From Streptomyces sp. NBC_00237 (GTDB taxonomy: Bacteria > Actinomycetota > Actinomycetes > Streptomycetales > Streptomycetaceae), in NCBI RefSeq assembly GCF_026342435.1, contig NZ_JAPEMT010000001.1, positions 310,001 through 374,000 on the forward strand: a stretch of DNA of 64,000 nucleotides, in the 5' to 3' direction. A program made the position numbers and the translations under genes. The notes beneath the pieces are model-generated. The model saw only the letters and a program-made list of their open reading frames with translations. It was not told the origin of the DNA and searched no databases. Below are positions 31,914 to 40,760 of this stretch, one piece after another. The number at the start of each line of letters is the position of its first letter. Positions within the stretch are counted from its first letter, which is position 1.

Positions 31914-32765
31914 TCACCCTTCGGCTTGCCGGTAAACGATGGTGGTGCTGCCCACGACGATCCGCGAGCCGTCGCGGAGCGTAGCGCGGGTGGTGTGCTG
32001 CCCGTCCACCACGATGCCGTTGGTGGACCCGAGGTCCTGGATCGTGGCGGGTGTGCCCGTACGGATTTCGCAGTGCCGGCGGGAGACGCCGGGGTCGTCG
32101 ATCCGTACGTCGGCCTCGGTGCTGCGGCCCATGACAAGGGTGGGACGGGAAATCTGGTGGCGGGTGCCGTTGATCTCGATCCAGCGCCGGATCTGCGCGC
32201 CGGGCATCGGACCGGGGCCCGCAGGAGGTCTGCGGTCCGCGGCGGCCGGGCGGCCGCCGCCCGGCGGGCTCGGCGGCATCGGCGGTGCGCCGCCCGAGGT
32301 GGGCTGCGGGTAGCCGTACGCGCCGCCGCCGCGCGGAGCGGAGGGGGCGCCGGGGCCCGGTCCCGCTTCGGGTGCGGCGACCTGGGAGGTGCTGGAGGCG
32401 AGCGTGCGGCTGCGTACGCGGTAGAGACCGGTGTCGAGGTCGTCCGCCTTCTCCAGGTGAACCTTGATCGGTCCCATGAAGGTGTAGCGCTGCTGCTTCG
32501 CGTAGTCGCGGACCAGGCCGGAGAGTTCGTCGCCCAACTGGCCGGAGTACGGACTCAGGCGCTCGTAGTCGGGGGCGCTGAGCTCGACGATGAAGTCATT
32601 GGGGACGACGGTCCGCTCGCGGTTCCAGATCGTCGCGTTGTTGTCGCACTCGCGCTGAAGGGCGCCGGCGATCTCGACGGGCTGGACCTCGGACTTGAAG
32701 ACTTTGGCGAAGGTGCCGTTCACCATGCCTTCGAGCTTTTGTTCGAAACGCTTCAGGACTCCCAT
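31914..32765 (-). CDS. fhaA: FhaA-like protein (DUF3662 plus FHA domain)
   Basis: 283 residues from ATG 32765 after GGAGGAGGTG, an ideal ribosome site. The N-terminal DUF3662 domain (about 1-120, MGVLKRFEQKLEGMVNGTFAKVF) is followed by a Pro/Gly-rich linker (130-185) and a C-terminal FHA domain (about 200-275; GRSTEADVRIDDPGVSRRHC, STNGIVVDGQ). In mycobacteria FhaA binds the phosphorylated MviN pseudokinase domain and PknB. It is the first gene of the signalling/wall operon, so the operon promoter lies upstream between 32766 and 33075. Confidence 0.94.
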   Translation of the reverse strand: MGVLKRFEQKLEGMVNGTFAKVFKSEVQPVEIAGALQRECDNNATIWNRERTVVPNDFIVELSAPDYERLSPYSGQLGDELSGLVRDYAKQQRYTFMGPIKVHLEKADDLDTGLYRVRSRTLASSTSQVAAPEAGPGPGAPSAPRGGGAYGYPQPTSGGAPPMPPSPPGGGRPAAADRRPPAGPGPMPGAQIRRWIEINGTRHQISRPTLVMGRSTEADVRIDDPGVSRRHCEIRTGTPATIQDLGSTNGIVVDGQHTTRATLRDGSRIVVGSTTIVYRQAEG

Positions 32766-33075
32766 GGGGCACCTCCTCCGTCGTTGTCGTCCTGGTACTG
32801 CTTACTGATCGTATCCACGCGCCGGGAAAACGGCTGGTTCCCCTTGTCCGCCCAGTCGATGAGTGTCACCCCTCACAAGGGATCGTAGAGGTGGCTTCCT
32901 GACAGTGTCCCGCACGTGCGCTCCTCCCTTGAGGAGTGGGTGCCGGAGGTCGGCGTTCCACTGGCGGGTCCCCGGAAACTATGCGTGTGAACCCACCCCG
33001 ACCAGCGTGCTAATCTTCTTCTTGTCGCCAAGCAGTCGCACAAACCAGTGCGGGGAATCGAACGACATCACTCAT
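32766..33075. other. Intergenic region with promoters of the fhaA operon and tRNA-Leu
   Basis: 310 bp with no supported gene. It separates the minus-strand fhaA operon from the plus-strand tRNA and so must carry divergent promoters. I could not assign specific boxes reliably. Confidence 0.4.
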
Positions 33076-33158
33076 GCGCGAGTGGCGGAACGGCAGACGC
33101 GCTGGCTTCAGGTGCCAGTGTCCTTAGGGACGTGGGGGTTCAAATCCCCCCTCGCGCA
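33076..33158 (+). tRNA. tRNA-Leu (anticodon CAG)
   Basis: An 83-nt class II tRNA without an encoded CCA. The acceptor stem GCGCGAG pairs with CTCGCGC (discriminator A). The anticodon stem CTGGC/GCCAG holds the CAG anticodon at 33109-33111. The long variable arm has TGTCCTTAGGGACG, and the T arm is GGGGGTTCAAATCCCCC. It reads CTG, the dominant Leu codon here. Confidence 0.96.
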
Positions 33159-33170
33159 CTCTTGAGATTC

Positions 33171-33198
33171 GGGTCTCACCGTGAAAACGGTGGGGCCC
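33171..33198 (+). terminator. tRNA terminator with GAAA tetraloop
   Basis: A 12-bp stem (GGGTCTCACCGT with ACGGTGGGGCCC, two G-U wobble pairs) closed by a GAAA tetraloop and followed by a T-containing run. It is 12 nt after the tRNA. Confidence 0.7.
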
Positions 33199-33289
33199 GT
33201 TTCTGTATGTCCGGACACGGGACGTCCGGACGCGGATCGGCCCGTTGATCAGGGCGGGCGGTCTGACGGTGTGCTGGTCGGAGGCGGTT

Positions 33290-35017
33290 GTGGCGCGGTC
33301 GAGGCTGTTCGGTGTCGGTGCGGGGGTGCTGACGGGGCTGGCTGCCGCGCAGCAGGTGATGCTCGCCGTGGGCCTGGGGGGCTGGCTGCCCGGCTGGCAG
33401 CCGTGGCCCTGTCTGCTGCTCGCCGCGGTGCTGTGGCTGCTCGCGAAGCCCTGGTGGAGTGAGAACGGGCCGGGTGCGGAAGGAGTTCCCGGGCTCTGGA
33501 CAGCTGCGGAGAAGTGGCTGCGCCGGGTTCCGGTCTGGGCGTACGTCGTGGTGGTGCTGGTCGTCACCGCGGCCGTGTGGGCCTGGCTCCAGGACTTCGA
33601 GCCGTACCTCGGTCATGAGGAGGCCGTCTACGCGAACAAGGCGCGCTTCTGGTTCGACGGAACGCCCGACGCGGGCTGGGGCGTCTACCGGCCCGTGGGC
33701 CTGCCCGCGCTCGGTGCGATCGCCCTGTGGGTGACGGGGTACGACGGGTACGCGTCCGGCGGTGGCATGGGGGCGCTGCGCGCGGTGACCCTCGTACTGG
33801 CGCTGCTGATGCTGTGCACGACGTACCTGGTGGCACGCGCGTGGACGACGCCGCGGCGGGCGCTGGTGGCGGTCCTGGTGCTGCTGAGCGGGCTCGGGTT
33901 CCTGCGCCGGATGCCGGAGTACCTGAATGACATCGGGTCGACCGCACTGCTCCTGATCGTGGTGTTCCTGCTGGTCCGGTCGCTGGAGCAGGCCGGGACG
34001 AAGGCGGGTGCACGGGCGCTCTGGCTGGCGCCTCTTGTGGTGCTCGCAGCCTTCTATATGCGGTACGGAGTGGTGGGAAACCTCCTGGCCGTGGCTCTTG
34101 CGGGTGTTTTCGCGTACGGGCCGAGGGCCTGGTGGGCGCTCGGGTGGCGGTTGTGGGCGGCGGTCGGCGTGCTCGTGGTGGGGCTCGTTCCGCACTTCGT
34201 GTACGCCACCGAGCGCACCGGGAAGCCGCTGGGGATGATCCTGTCGGCGACCTCGCAGGCCAACCGGGAGTACGTGGGCGACGGGTTCGTCTACTACCTG
34301 AGTGTTTTCCCGTACCGGCTGGCCGGTGACCTGGGCGCTGTCGTGATGACGGCGGGTGTGTGCGCGGCGTTCGCGGCGTGGCGGCGGGTGCGCAAGGGCG
34401 GTGCGGCCGCTTCTGGTGTGCGTGCCGATGACCGGCGCCGGGTGTTCCTGGGGGCTTCGGCGCTGCTGGTGTTCGTGGTGCTGGGAGTGGCGACCGACGG
34501 CGAGCCCCGGTTCGTGTACCTGCCGGTGACACTGCTCACCGTGCTCGGGGTGCAGGCGGTGGCGGAGCTCACGCGGGCGTGGGCGCCCCGGGTGCTGATG
34601 TGCGTGGGGGCGCTGGCGGCGGTGACGGTGCTCGGGACGACGCAGGTGGTGGCGCACGGGGCGATGCCGGGGCCGACGAAGCTGGGTGTCTCGACGGTGC
34701 CGGTGGCGAGGGCGCTGGCGGCCGAGGACGGCGAGCGATGCCTGATCGTCACCGGGTACGAGCCGGAGTTCGGCTGGTACTCGGGGTGTGACGCGATGAC
34801 GTACCGCCAGTACGAGGAGAAGTACGCGGGGGAGCGGGCGGCCCAGGTCCCGAAGGGGACGCGGGTGAGCTTCGTACGGTTCGCGAAGGGGCGGCTGCAG
34901 CCGGGGGCGGCCGGGGTGCGGAAGCTGATCGACGGGCGCCCGGCGACGCCGCTGCGGATGCCGGCGGTGGAGGGCGGGTCGGCGGGTGCGGCGACGGTGT
35001 GGAGCGTGCGCTTCTGA
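33290..35017 (+). CDS. Polytopic membrane protein, GT-C glycosyltransferase-like
   Basis: 575 residues from GTG 33290 (VARSRLFGVGAG), which follows TCGGAGGCGG; a TTG at 33245 is less likely. There are about ten to eleven hydrophobic segments. After the second or third lies a loop with DFEPYLGHEEAVYANKARF, like the acidic first-loop motif of GT-C/PMT-type (GT39/ArnT-like) sugar transferases. Its C-terminal part is a soluble external domain (about 440-575). GT-C enzymes use lipid-linked sugar donors at the outer membrane face. Acceptor and sugar are unknown. It stands alone after the tRNA. Confidence 0.7.
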   Translation: MARSRLFGVGAGVLTGLAAAQQVMLAVGLGGWLPGWQPWPCLLLAAVLWLLAKPWWSENGPGAEGVPGLWTAAEKWLRRVPVWAYVVVVLVVTAAVWAWLQDFEPYLGHEEAVYANKARFWFDGTPDAGWGVYRPVGLPALGAIALWVTGYDGYASGGGMGALRAVTLVLALLMLCTTYLVARAWTTPRRALVAVLVLLSGLGFLRRMPEYLNDIGSTALLLIVVFLLVRSLEQAGTKAGARALWLAPLVVLAAFYMRYGVVGNLLAVALAGVFAYGPRAWWALGWRLWAAVGVLVVGLVPHFVYATERTGKPLGMILSATSQANREYVGDGFVYYLSVFPYRLAGDLGAVVMTAGVCAAFAAWRRVRKGGAAASGVRADDRRRVFLGASALLVFVVLGVATDGEPRFVYLPVTLLTVLGVQAVAELTRAWAPRVLMCVGALAAVTVLGTTQVVAHGAMPGPTKLGVSTVPVARALAAEDGERCLIVTGYEPEFGWYSGCDAMTYRQYEEKYAGERAAQVPKGTRVSFVRFAKGRLQPGAAGVRKLIDGRPATPLRMPAVEGGSAGAATVWSVRF

Positions 35018-35097
35018 GCGGTCCGCCGTCGCTGTGCGGTCCGACGTCGCTGTCCAGCTCCGTCTTTTCCGAGCACCTTCTTTGAGGTGGTGCGCGC

Positions 35098-35313
35098 TCA
35101 GGTGCGGCTGTTGTTGTAGCGGAGCAGGCACGAGGCGAAGCGGCTGAGGTCGTCCTCGCTCCAGTCTGCGAGGTCGGTGGCGCGGCAGCCCTGCTGGTCG
35201 TGGATGTGCGCGAGCAGTGTGTACGAGACCAGGGGCAGGTCCGGGTGGAGCCGGGCGGTGGTGGCGCGGGCCCGGCGGGCAAAGGCCGTCAGTTCGCGTT
35301 CGTTGGTGTCGAC
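35098..35313 (-). pseudogene. MarR-family regulator remnant with internal deletion
   Basis: A minus-strand frame reads VDTNERELTAFARRARATTA, then RLHPDLPLVSYTLLAHIHDQ, QGCRATDLA, and then directly DWSEDDLSRFASCLLRYNNS before TGA. The first part is the N-terminal helix of a Streptomyces MarR protein and the last 20 or so residues look like the usual MarR C-terminal helix. The whole winged helix between them is missing. The frame begins at a GTC with no usable start codon and no ribosome site, and an in-frame stop lies about 40 bp further upstream. I read this as an in-frame deletion pseudogene of about 70 codons. Confidence 0.65.
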
Positions 35314-35352
35314 GGCACTCGGCGTCCGAGATCTGCCCAGCCCGAGCGTGTG

Positions 35353-35385
35353 AGAACGGCCCCGGATCTACTCCGGGGCCGTTCT
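35353..35385. terminator. Intrinsic terminator
   Basis: A perfect 14-bp stem (AGAACGGCCCCGGA) with a 5-nt TCTAC loop. It lies between the MarR remnant and the DUF2252 gene. Confidence 0.75.
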
Positions 35386-35401
35386 TCATATGAGTTCTCG
35401 G

Positions 35402-35410
35402 TTATCCACA
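35402..35410 (+). other. Isolated DnaA box
   Basis: TTATCCACA, a perfect match, in the non-coding DNA upstream of the DUF2252 gene. Confidence 0.5.
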
Positions 35411-35513
35411 GGGTGTCTGAGCAGGGGATCGACAACGGCGCTACGGTCGTGGGGAGTTGATGCAGAGCCGCAGGAAGCGGCTCGTGCAGCGGTACGGAGC
35501 GGGGGGACGGTGC

Positions 35514-36977
35514 ATGACGAACGAAGCAGCGGAAACAGGGGAAGCCGGGCGGATTCCGGTGGTCGAGGGCTTCGCGAGGCGGGGCACGCGATCGGTGTCC
35601 GACAAAGCGGGCTCGGGCAAAGCGGGCTCGGGCACGGCGGAGTCGCGCAAGGCGGAGGGAAAAGCTCTGCGGGTGAAGGTGCCGCGAGCCGAGCACCGCA
35701 CGCTGGTCCTCGACGCGGGGCGGCCGGACGCGGTGCGGGCCGTCAAGGAGTCCAACCGGGGGCGGGTCACGTCGCTGACGCCCATACGTGTGGGGCGTAT
35801 GGCCGCGAGCCCCTTCTCCTTCTTGCGCGGTTCGGCGGGACTCATGGCGCACGACTTGGCGGGCACTCCTGTCACCGGGGTCGCCGCCCAGATATGCGGA
35901 GACGCGCACGCGGCGAACTTCGGCCTCTACGGTGACGCCAGGAACCGACTGGTCATCGACCTCAACGACTTCGACGAGACGGTCGTCGGACCGTGGGAGT
36001 GGGACGTCAAGCGGCTCGCGGCCTCGCTGGTACTCGCCGGACGCGAGGCCGGGGCGGACGAGGACACCTGCCGTCGAGGGGCCTTCGACGCGGTCGGCGC
36101 GTACCGGCGGACCATGCGGCTGATGGCGAAGATGCCCGCGGCGGACGCGTGGAACGCGATAGCCGACGAGGAACTCGTCTCGCATACCGACGCCCGCGAC
36201 CTGCTGGGCACGCTGGAACGGGTCTCGGAGAAGGCCCGCAAGAACACCAGCGCCCGGTTCGCGGCCCGGTCCACCGAGGTGACGCAGGACGGCGGCCGGA
36301 GGTTCGTGGACGCGCCGCCGGTGCTGCGCAGGGTGGCCGATGAGGAGGCGGCCGCAGTAGCCACCGCGCTCGGCGAGTACCTGGGGACCGTCGCCGAAGA
36401 CCGGCTGCCACTGCTGGCCCGGTATGCGATACACGACGTGGCGTTCCGGGTGGTGGGCACCGGAAGCGTCGGCACCCGGTCGTACGTGGTGCTGCTGCTC
36501 GACCACCGGGGCGAGCCGTTGGTGCTCCAGGTGAAGGAGGCGCGCGCCTCCGCCCTCACCCCGTACCTGCCGAAGGCCGGATTCGAGATACCGGAGTCGG
36601 TGCACGAGGGGCGACGGGTGGTGCTCGGGCAGAAGCGGATGCAGGTCGTCAGCGACATCCTGCTCGGCTGGTGCACGGTCGAAGGACTGCCCTTCCAGGT
36701 GCGGCAGTTCAGGAACAGGAAGGGGAGTGTGGACCCGGCGGCCCTGGAAGCGGACCAGGTCGACGACTACGGGCGGATGACCGGAGCCCTGCTCGCCAGG
36801 GCGCACGCGCACAGCGCCGACCCGGGGCTCGTCGCGGGCTACTGCGGAAAGAACGAGGAGTTCGACGACGCGGTCGCCGACTTCGCCGTCACCTACGCGG
36901 ACCGCACGGAGGCGGACCACGCGGAACTGGTGGCTGCGGTGAGGAGTGGGCGGATCGAGGGGGAGATGGGGGTGTGA
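35514..36977 (+). CDS. DUF2252 family protein (kinase-like fold)
   Basis: 487 residues from ATG 35514 (MTNEAAETGEAGRIPVVEGF), which has a G-rich ribosome site; ATG 35460 would add 18 residues. The DUF2252 domain covers most of the protein, with QICGDAHAANFGLYG (about 124-138) and IDLNDFDET (about 145-153). These resemble the HxxxxN and DxD parts of aminoglycoside-phosphotransferase-like kinases. The substrate is unknown. The N-terminal 30-70 region carries small tandem repeats (SGKAGSG). It has its own promoter region after a terminator. Confidence 0.88.
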   Translation: MTNEAAETGEAGRIPVVEGFARRGTRSVSDKAGSGKAGSGTAESRKAEGKALRVKVPRAEHRTLVLDAGRPDAVRAVKESNRGRVTSLTPIRVGRMAASPFSFLRGSAGLMAHDLAGTPVTGVAAQICGDAHAANFGLYGDARNRLVIDLNDFDETVVGPWEWDVKRLAASLVLAGREAGADEDTCRRGAFDAVGAYRRTMRLMAKMPAADAWNAIADEELVSHTDARDLLGTLERVSEKARKNTSARFAARSTEVTQDGGRRFVDAPPVLRRVADEEAAAVATALGEYLGTVAEDRLPLLARYAIHDVAFRVVGTGSVGTRSYVVLLLDHRGEPLVLQVKEARASALTPYLPKAGFEIPESVHEGRRVVLGQKRMQVVSDILLGWCTVEGLPFQVRQFRNRKGSVDPAALEADQVDDYGRMTGALLARAHAHSADPGLVAGYCGKNEEFDDAVADFAVTYADRTEADHAELVAAVRSGRIEGEMGV

Positions 36978-37025
36978 GGGGGGTGGGGTGAGGGGGGGGC
37001 TGGGGGGGGGAGGGGGGAGCCCCCC
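36978..37025. repeat. G-run tract, potential G-quadruplex and hairpin
   Basis: Immediately after the DUF2252 stop come five G-runs (6, 4, 8, 9 and 6 G) separated by 1-3 nt. A five-base or longer C-run follows that can pair with the last G-run. It ends about 50 bp before the next start codon. It may act as terminator or regulatory structure. Confidence 0.6.
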
Positions 37026-37074
37026 TGCTGGAGCTGGAGAGAGCGCAGGGTGGCAGGGACCGTAGGCTGGACGG

Positions 37075-37920
37075 GTGACTCAGGATGCCGCCGGGGGACC
37101 GGTTACCCCGAATGAAGACGACGTACGGTCCGGTGCGGGTGCGGCCGGTGAGCGGCCGGAGGCGCGGTTGGAGAAGGCGGTGGGGGCCGCCGAGCAGGCC
37201 CTGATCGAGTTCGAGATCGCCGTGGAGACCTTCCGGATCGAGGTCGAGAACTTCTCGCGGCTGCACCATCAGAAGCTGGGGCCGATGTACTCGCGGCTCG
37301 ACGAGCTCGATGCGCAGATCGCGGAGGCGAAGGCGGGGCGGACCGGGGATCCGGAGGATCTGGCGAAGGCGCAGGAGCTGCGCGCGCTGGTCATGCCGAT
37401 GCCGGGGGTAGAGGAGCTGTTCCACGACTGGATGGACTCCGACGGCCTGTCGCCGGAGGCTGCGGCGATGCTGACCGATCAGCCGGTGCGGCCGCCGGAG
37501 CGGGTGCGGCCCAGTGAAGAGGCGCGGAAGCTGTATCGCGAGCTGGTGCGGAAGGCTCATCCCGATCTGGCGCGGGAGGAGCAGGAGCGGACGCGCCGGG
37601 AGGAGTTCCTGACCCGCGTGAACGCCGCTTACGCGCGGGGTGACGAGGGACTGCTGCGGGAGCTGGCGGAGGAGTGGGCGGCAGGCCCTGTGCCCGAGGT
37701 GCGGCTCAGCGCGAGCGAGGAGCTGTACGCCAGGCTGGAGTGGCTGTCGCAGCGGAAGGAACTGTTGACCGTCGTCGCCCGGGATCTGGAAGAGGGTGCC
37801 ATCGGGTCGATGCTGCGGATGGCGCCGGAGGACCCGGACCGGCTGCTGGACGAGATCGCCGAGCAGCTGCTCGCACAGGTCTCCGAGCGGGAGGCCGAGC
37901 TCGCCCGGTGGGTGCAGTAG
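37075..37920 (+). CDS. J-domain-containing protein
   Basis: 281 residues from GTG 37075. An N-terminal acidic/helical region (about 25-110, likely coiled coil: EKAVGAAEQALIEFEIAVET) precedes a degenerate J-domain-like segment at about 140-200 with the hallmark HPD in LVRKAHPDLAREE. The C-terminus is helical. There is no Gly/Phe or zinc-finger region, so it is not a classical DnaJ. J-domains stimulate Hsp70 ATPase; the client is unknown. No partner chaperone gene is nearby. Confidence 0.75.
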   Translation: MTQDAAGGPVTPNEDDVRSGAGAAGERPEARLEKAVGAAEQALIEFEIAVETFRIEVENFSRLHHQKLGPMYSRLDELDAQIAEAKAGRTGDPEDLAKAQELRALVMPMPGVEELFHDWMDSDGLSPEAAAMLTDQPVRPPERVRPSEEARKLYRELVRKAHPDLAREEQERTRREEFLTRVNAAYARGDEGLLRELAEEWAAGPVPEVRLSASEELYARLEWLSQRKELLTVVARDLEEGAIGSMLRMAPEDPDRLLDEIAEQLLAQVSEREAELARWVQ

Positions 37921-38009
37921 CGTTCCGGGGCGGTGGGGGTCGCGGGCGGCCTCTCACCGCATGTGGTGAGTGACCTGTAGTGGTGTGCGTACGAGAGAAG
38001 GCTTGAACC

Positions 38010-38354
38010 ATGAATTTCGCCTCGATGCCCTCGGTGGACGTCGCGTCGGTACCGGCTGACGGCCTCGTACTGGACGTCCGGGAGGCCGACGAGTGGTCCG
38101 CGGGGCACGTCGAGGGCGCGCTCCACGTGCCGATGAGTGATTTCGTCGCCCGGTTCGGCGAGGTCACCGAGGCGGTGGCGGACGGCCGCCGCGCGCATGT
38201 GATGTGCCGGGTCGGCGGGCGGTCCGCTCAGGTCACCCAGTACCTCGTGCAGCAGGGCATCGAAGCGGTGAACATCGAAGGCGGAATGCTGGCGTGGGAC
38301 GGCGCCGGTCGGCCGATGGTCGCCGACGGCGACGCCCCCGCGTTCGTACTGTGA
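38010..38354 (+). CDS. Rhodanese-like domain protein
   Basis: 114 residues, a single rhodanese domain: LDVREADEWSAGHVEGALHVP and the active loop MCRVGGRSAQ with the sulfur-carrying Cys at about residue 66. It probably moves sulfane sulfur in the cytoplasm. ATG 38010 is 89 bp after the J-domain gene. It converges on the acyl-CoA dehydrogenase gene. Confidence 0.93.
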   Translation: MNFASMPSVDVASVPADGLVLDVREADEWSAGHVEGALHVPMSDFVARFGEVTEAVADGRRAHVMCRVGGRSAQVTQYLVQQGIEAVNIEGGMLAWDGAGRPMVADGDAPAFVL

Positions 38355-38393
38355 GGGCCTGAGGGCCTGAGGGCTGGAAGGTGCTGAGGGCTG

Positions 38394-39530
38394 TCAGGCC
38401 AGGGGGTGGGCGGCCAGCAGGTCGCCGAGGGTTTCCTCGTGGGCGGCGGCCGGGCCGAGGCTGAGTTCCAGTTGCTTGGCCCAGGCGTGGTAGCGGTGGA
38501 GCGGGTAGTCCGTGTCGGCACCGAAGCCGCCGTGCAGGTGCTGTGCCGTTTGCACGGTGCGGCGGACGCCGTCCGACGCCCAGATCTTCGCGACCGCGAT
38601 GTCCGCGGCGAGTGGAAGTGCCCCTTCCGCGCCGGTGCTCAGTCGCCAGGCGGCCTGCCAGAGGGTGGCTTCCATGGCGCGCAGGTCGATGTAGCGGTCC
38701 GCGGTCTGGACGGCGACGGCCTGGAACGTGGCGACGGGATGGCCGAACTGCTCGCGCTGCGAGGTGTAGGCGGCGGACATGTCGAGGACGCGTTCGCCGA
38801 GGCCGAGGGCCTGGGCACAGGTGCCGGTGGTGAGGAGGGCGTGCAGCCATTCCCACGCCGCCGGGTCGGTGATCACCTCGTGCGGTGCGGCGCGTACGGC
38901 GTCCAGGTGGACCTCGGCGAGGAGTTCGCCGCTGGTGGAGATCTGGTCGGAGAGGGTCACGCCGGTACGGTCGCGGGGGATCAGGGCGAGTACGGCGCGG
39001 CCGTCCCCGGTGTGAGCGGGTATCGCGATCAGGTCGGCGTGCTGCGCCCACGGGACTGCGGTCTGTACGCCGTTCAGCGTCCAGGAGGAAGTGTCCGACT
39101 GCCTCGCGGTGACGGCGAGTTGGGCCGGGTCGTGGCCGGTGCGTCCGTGTGCGGCGGCGGTGAGGACCAGTTCGCCGCGCCCGGTACGGGGGAGGATGTC
39201 GCCGGTCAGGTCCTTGTCCCCGTACCGCTGTACGGCCAGGGCGACCGCGCTGGTCTCCAGCAGGGGGACCCGGGCGAGGACCTTAGCGGATTCGCGCAGG
39301 ACGAGGCAGAGGGCGAGCGGGTCCAGGCCCGCTCCCCCGTGTTCCTCCGTCAGCAGCAGGCTCAGCAGATCGGCGGCGGCCAGCTTCGCCCACAGCGGGC
39401 GGTCGAAGTCGGCGGCGACGGCGCCCGTGGTGAGCGCCGGGCTCGGTACCGCGTCCGGTGCCACTCCGGCGAAGACGGCCCGTGCCGCCTCGGCGGCCGC
39501 CTGCTGCTCCTCGGTGAAGGTGAAGTCCAC
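38394..39530 (-). CDS. Acyl-CoA dehydrogenase family protein
   Basis: 378 residues from GTG 39530 (DFTFTEEQQAAAEAAR). It has the typical three-part fold: an N-terminal helical domain with TEEHGGAGLDPLAL, the middle beta domain (about 125-215), and a C-terminal helical domain with TSQREQFGHPVATFQAVA and HLHGGFGADTDYPLHRYH. It is a FAD-dependent oxidase of acyl-CoA; the substrate cannot be read from sequence. It lies 165 bp downstream of paaE in the same direction and may be co-regulated with phenylacetate genes. Confidence 0.9.
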   Translation of the reverse strand: MDFTFTEEQQAAAEAARAVFAGVAPDAVPSPALTTGAVAADFDRPLWAKLAAADLLSLLLTEEHGGAGLDPLALCLVLRESAKVLARVPLLETSAVALAVQRYGDKDLTGDILPRTGRGELVLTAAAHGRTGHDPAQLAVTARQSDTSSWTLNGVQTAVPWAQHADLIAIPAHTGDGRAVLALIPRDRTGVTLSDQISTSGELLAEVHLDAVRAAPHEVITDPAAWEWLHALLTTGTCAQALGLGERVLDMSAAYTSQREQFGHPVATFQAVAVQTADRYIDLRAMEATLWQAAWRLSTGAEGALPLAADIAVAKIWASDGVRRTVQTAQHLHGGFGADTDYPLHRYHAWAKQLELSLGPAAAHEETLGDLLAAHPLA

Positions 39531-39695
39531 TGCCTTGCCCTCCCGTACCCGTGCGCGCACTGATGTCCGGATGTCTGACGGTGCGTCAAGATAGAACACG
39601 TTCTACAGGAAGGGAATGGCGCGGGCCGTTCAAGGCTCGGGGCTCGGGCCGCCCAAGCTCGGGGCGCGGGCCGCTCGGGGTGCGGACCTCACGGT

Positions 39696-40760
39696 TCAGC
39701 GGTCGAAGTCCAGCTCCACTTCTCCGGTGGCCGGATGCGACTGGCAGGCCAGGACGTAGCCCGCGTCCGTCTCTTCCTCCTCCAGCGCGTAGTTGCGGTC
39801 CATGCGGACCTCGCCGCGGACCAGGAAGGCCCGGCAGGTTCCGCAGACCCCGCCCTTGCAGGCGTACGGAGCGTCGGCACGCGCCCGTAGCACCGTCTCC
39901 AGCAGGGATTCGCCGTCCTGTACGGGCCAGGTTCCGGAGCGGCCGTCGAGGGTCGCGGTCAGGGTTCCGCCCACCGCGGTGGGCACGGCCGCGGCCGGTG
40001 CGGCGGACGTGGCTCCGTCGTCGACGTGGAAGATCTCCTCGTGGATGCGGTCCCGGCCGACCCCGAGTCCCCGCAGCGCGCGCTCGGCACCTTGGACGAG
40101 GCCGAGCGGTCCGCACAGGTACCAGCCGTCGATGTCGGCGACGGGAAGCAGCGCGGGGAGCAGCCCGGTCAGCCGTTCCTCGTCGAGTCGTCCCGACGGC
40201 AGGCCCGACTGCTGCTCCTCCCGCGAGAGCGCCGTGACCAGCTGGAACCGGTCGGGGAAGCGGTCCTTGAGGTCGGCGATCTCCTCCAGGAACATCGTGG
40301 AGGCCGCCGTGCGGTCGCTGCGGATCAGGCAGAACCGGGCGTCCGGGCGGCGGGTGAGCAACGTCGTCACGATCGACAGCACCGGGGTGATGCCACTGCC
40401 GCCGACGACCGCCGCGAAGTATCCGTCGCGGGGCTCCAGGACGAACCTGCCGGTCGGCGGCATCGCCTCGACAGTGTCTCCGACCAGCAGTTCCTTCAGC
40501 GCGTACGTGGAGTACGCGCCGCCGTCGACGAGTCGGATGCCGACGCGCAGCACCGGTTCGTCGGGGGCTGCGGCTGCGGGGGCGCAGATCGAGTAGGTGC
40601 GCCGGATCTCCTGGCCGTCCACGATCCGGCGCAGGGCCAGGTGCTGGCCGGGCACGTGCCGGAAGGTTTCGCGCAGCTCGGGCGGCACCGCGAGGGTGAC
40701 GGCCACCGCATCGTCGGTGAGCCGCTCGATGCCCCGGACCCGGAGCGGGTGGAACGGCAT
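39696..40760 (-). CDS. paaE: Phenylacetyl-CoA epoxidase reductase subunit PaaE
   Basis: 354 residues. FAD-binding and NADPH-binding reductase domains (about 1-240; RRTYSIC and GGSGITPVLS) are followed by a C-terminal plant-type [2Fe-2S] ferredoxin domain with CKGGVCGTC (about 303-311) and a fourth Cys in LACQ. It passes electrons from NADPH to the PaaA diiron centre that epoxidises phenylacetyl-CoA. Its ATG directly abuts the paaD stop. It is the last paa gene in this operon. Confidence 0.95.
   Translation of the reverse strand: MPFHPLRVRGIERLTDDAVAVTLAVPPELRETFRHVPGQHLALRRIVDGQEIRRTYSICAPAAAAPDEPVLRVGIRLVDGGAYSTYALKELLVGDTVEAMPPTGRFVLEPRDGYFAAVVGGSGITPVLSIVTTLLTRRPDARFCLIRSDRTAASTMFLEEIADLKDRFPDRFQLVTALSREEQQSGLPSGRLDEERLTGLLPALLPVADIDGWYLCGPLGLVQGAERALRGLGVGRDRIHEEIFHVDDGATSAAPAAAVPTAVGGTLTATLDGRSGTWPVQDGESLLETVLRARADAPYACKGGVCGTCRAFLVRGEVRMDRNYALEEEETDAGYVLACQSHPATGEVELDFDR

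Noticed and set aside
34291..35389. Overlapping minus-strand frames around 34-35 kb as real genes
   Set aside because: They are Arg/Pro-rich shadows of the membrane protein; only the short MarR-like stretch at 35098-35313 has family resemblance.
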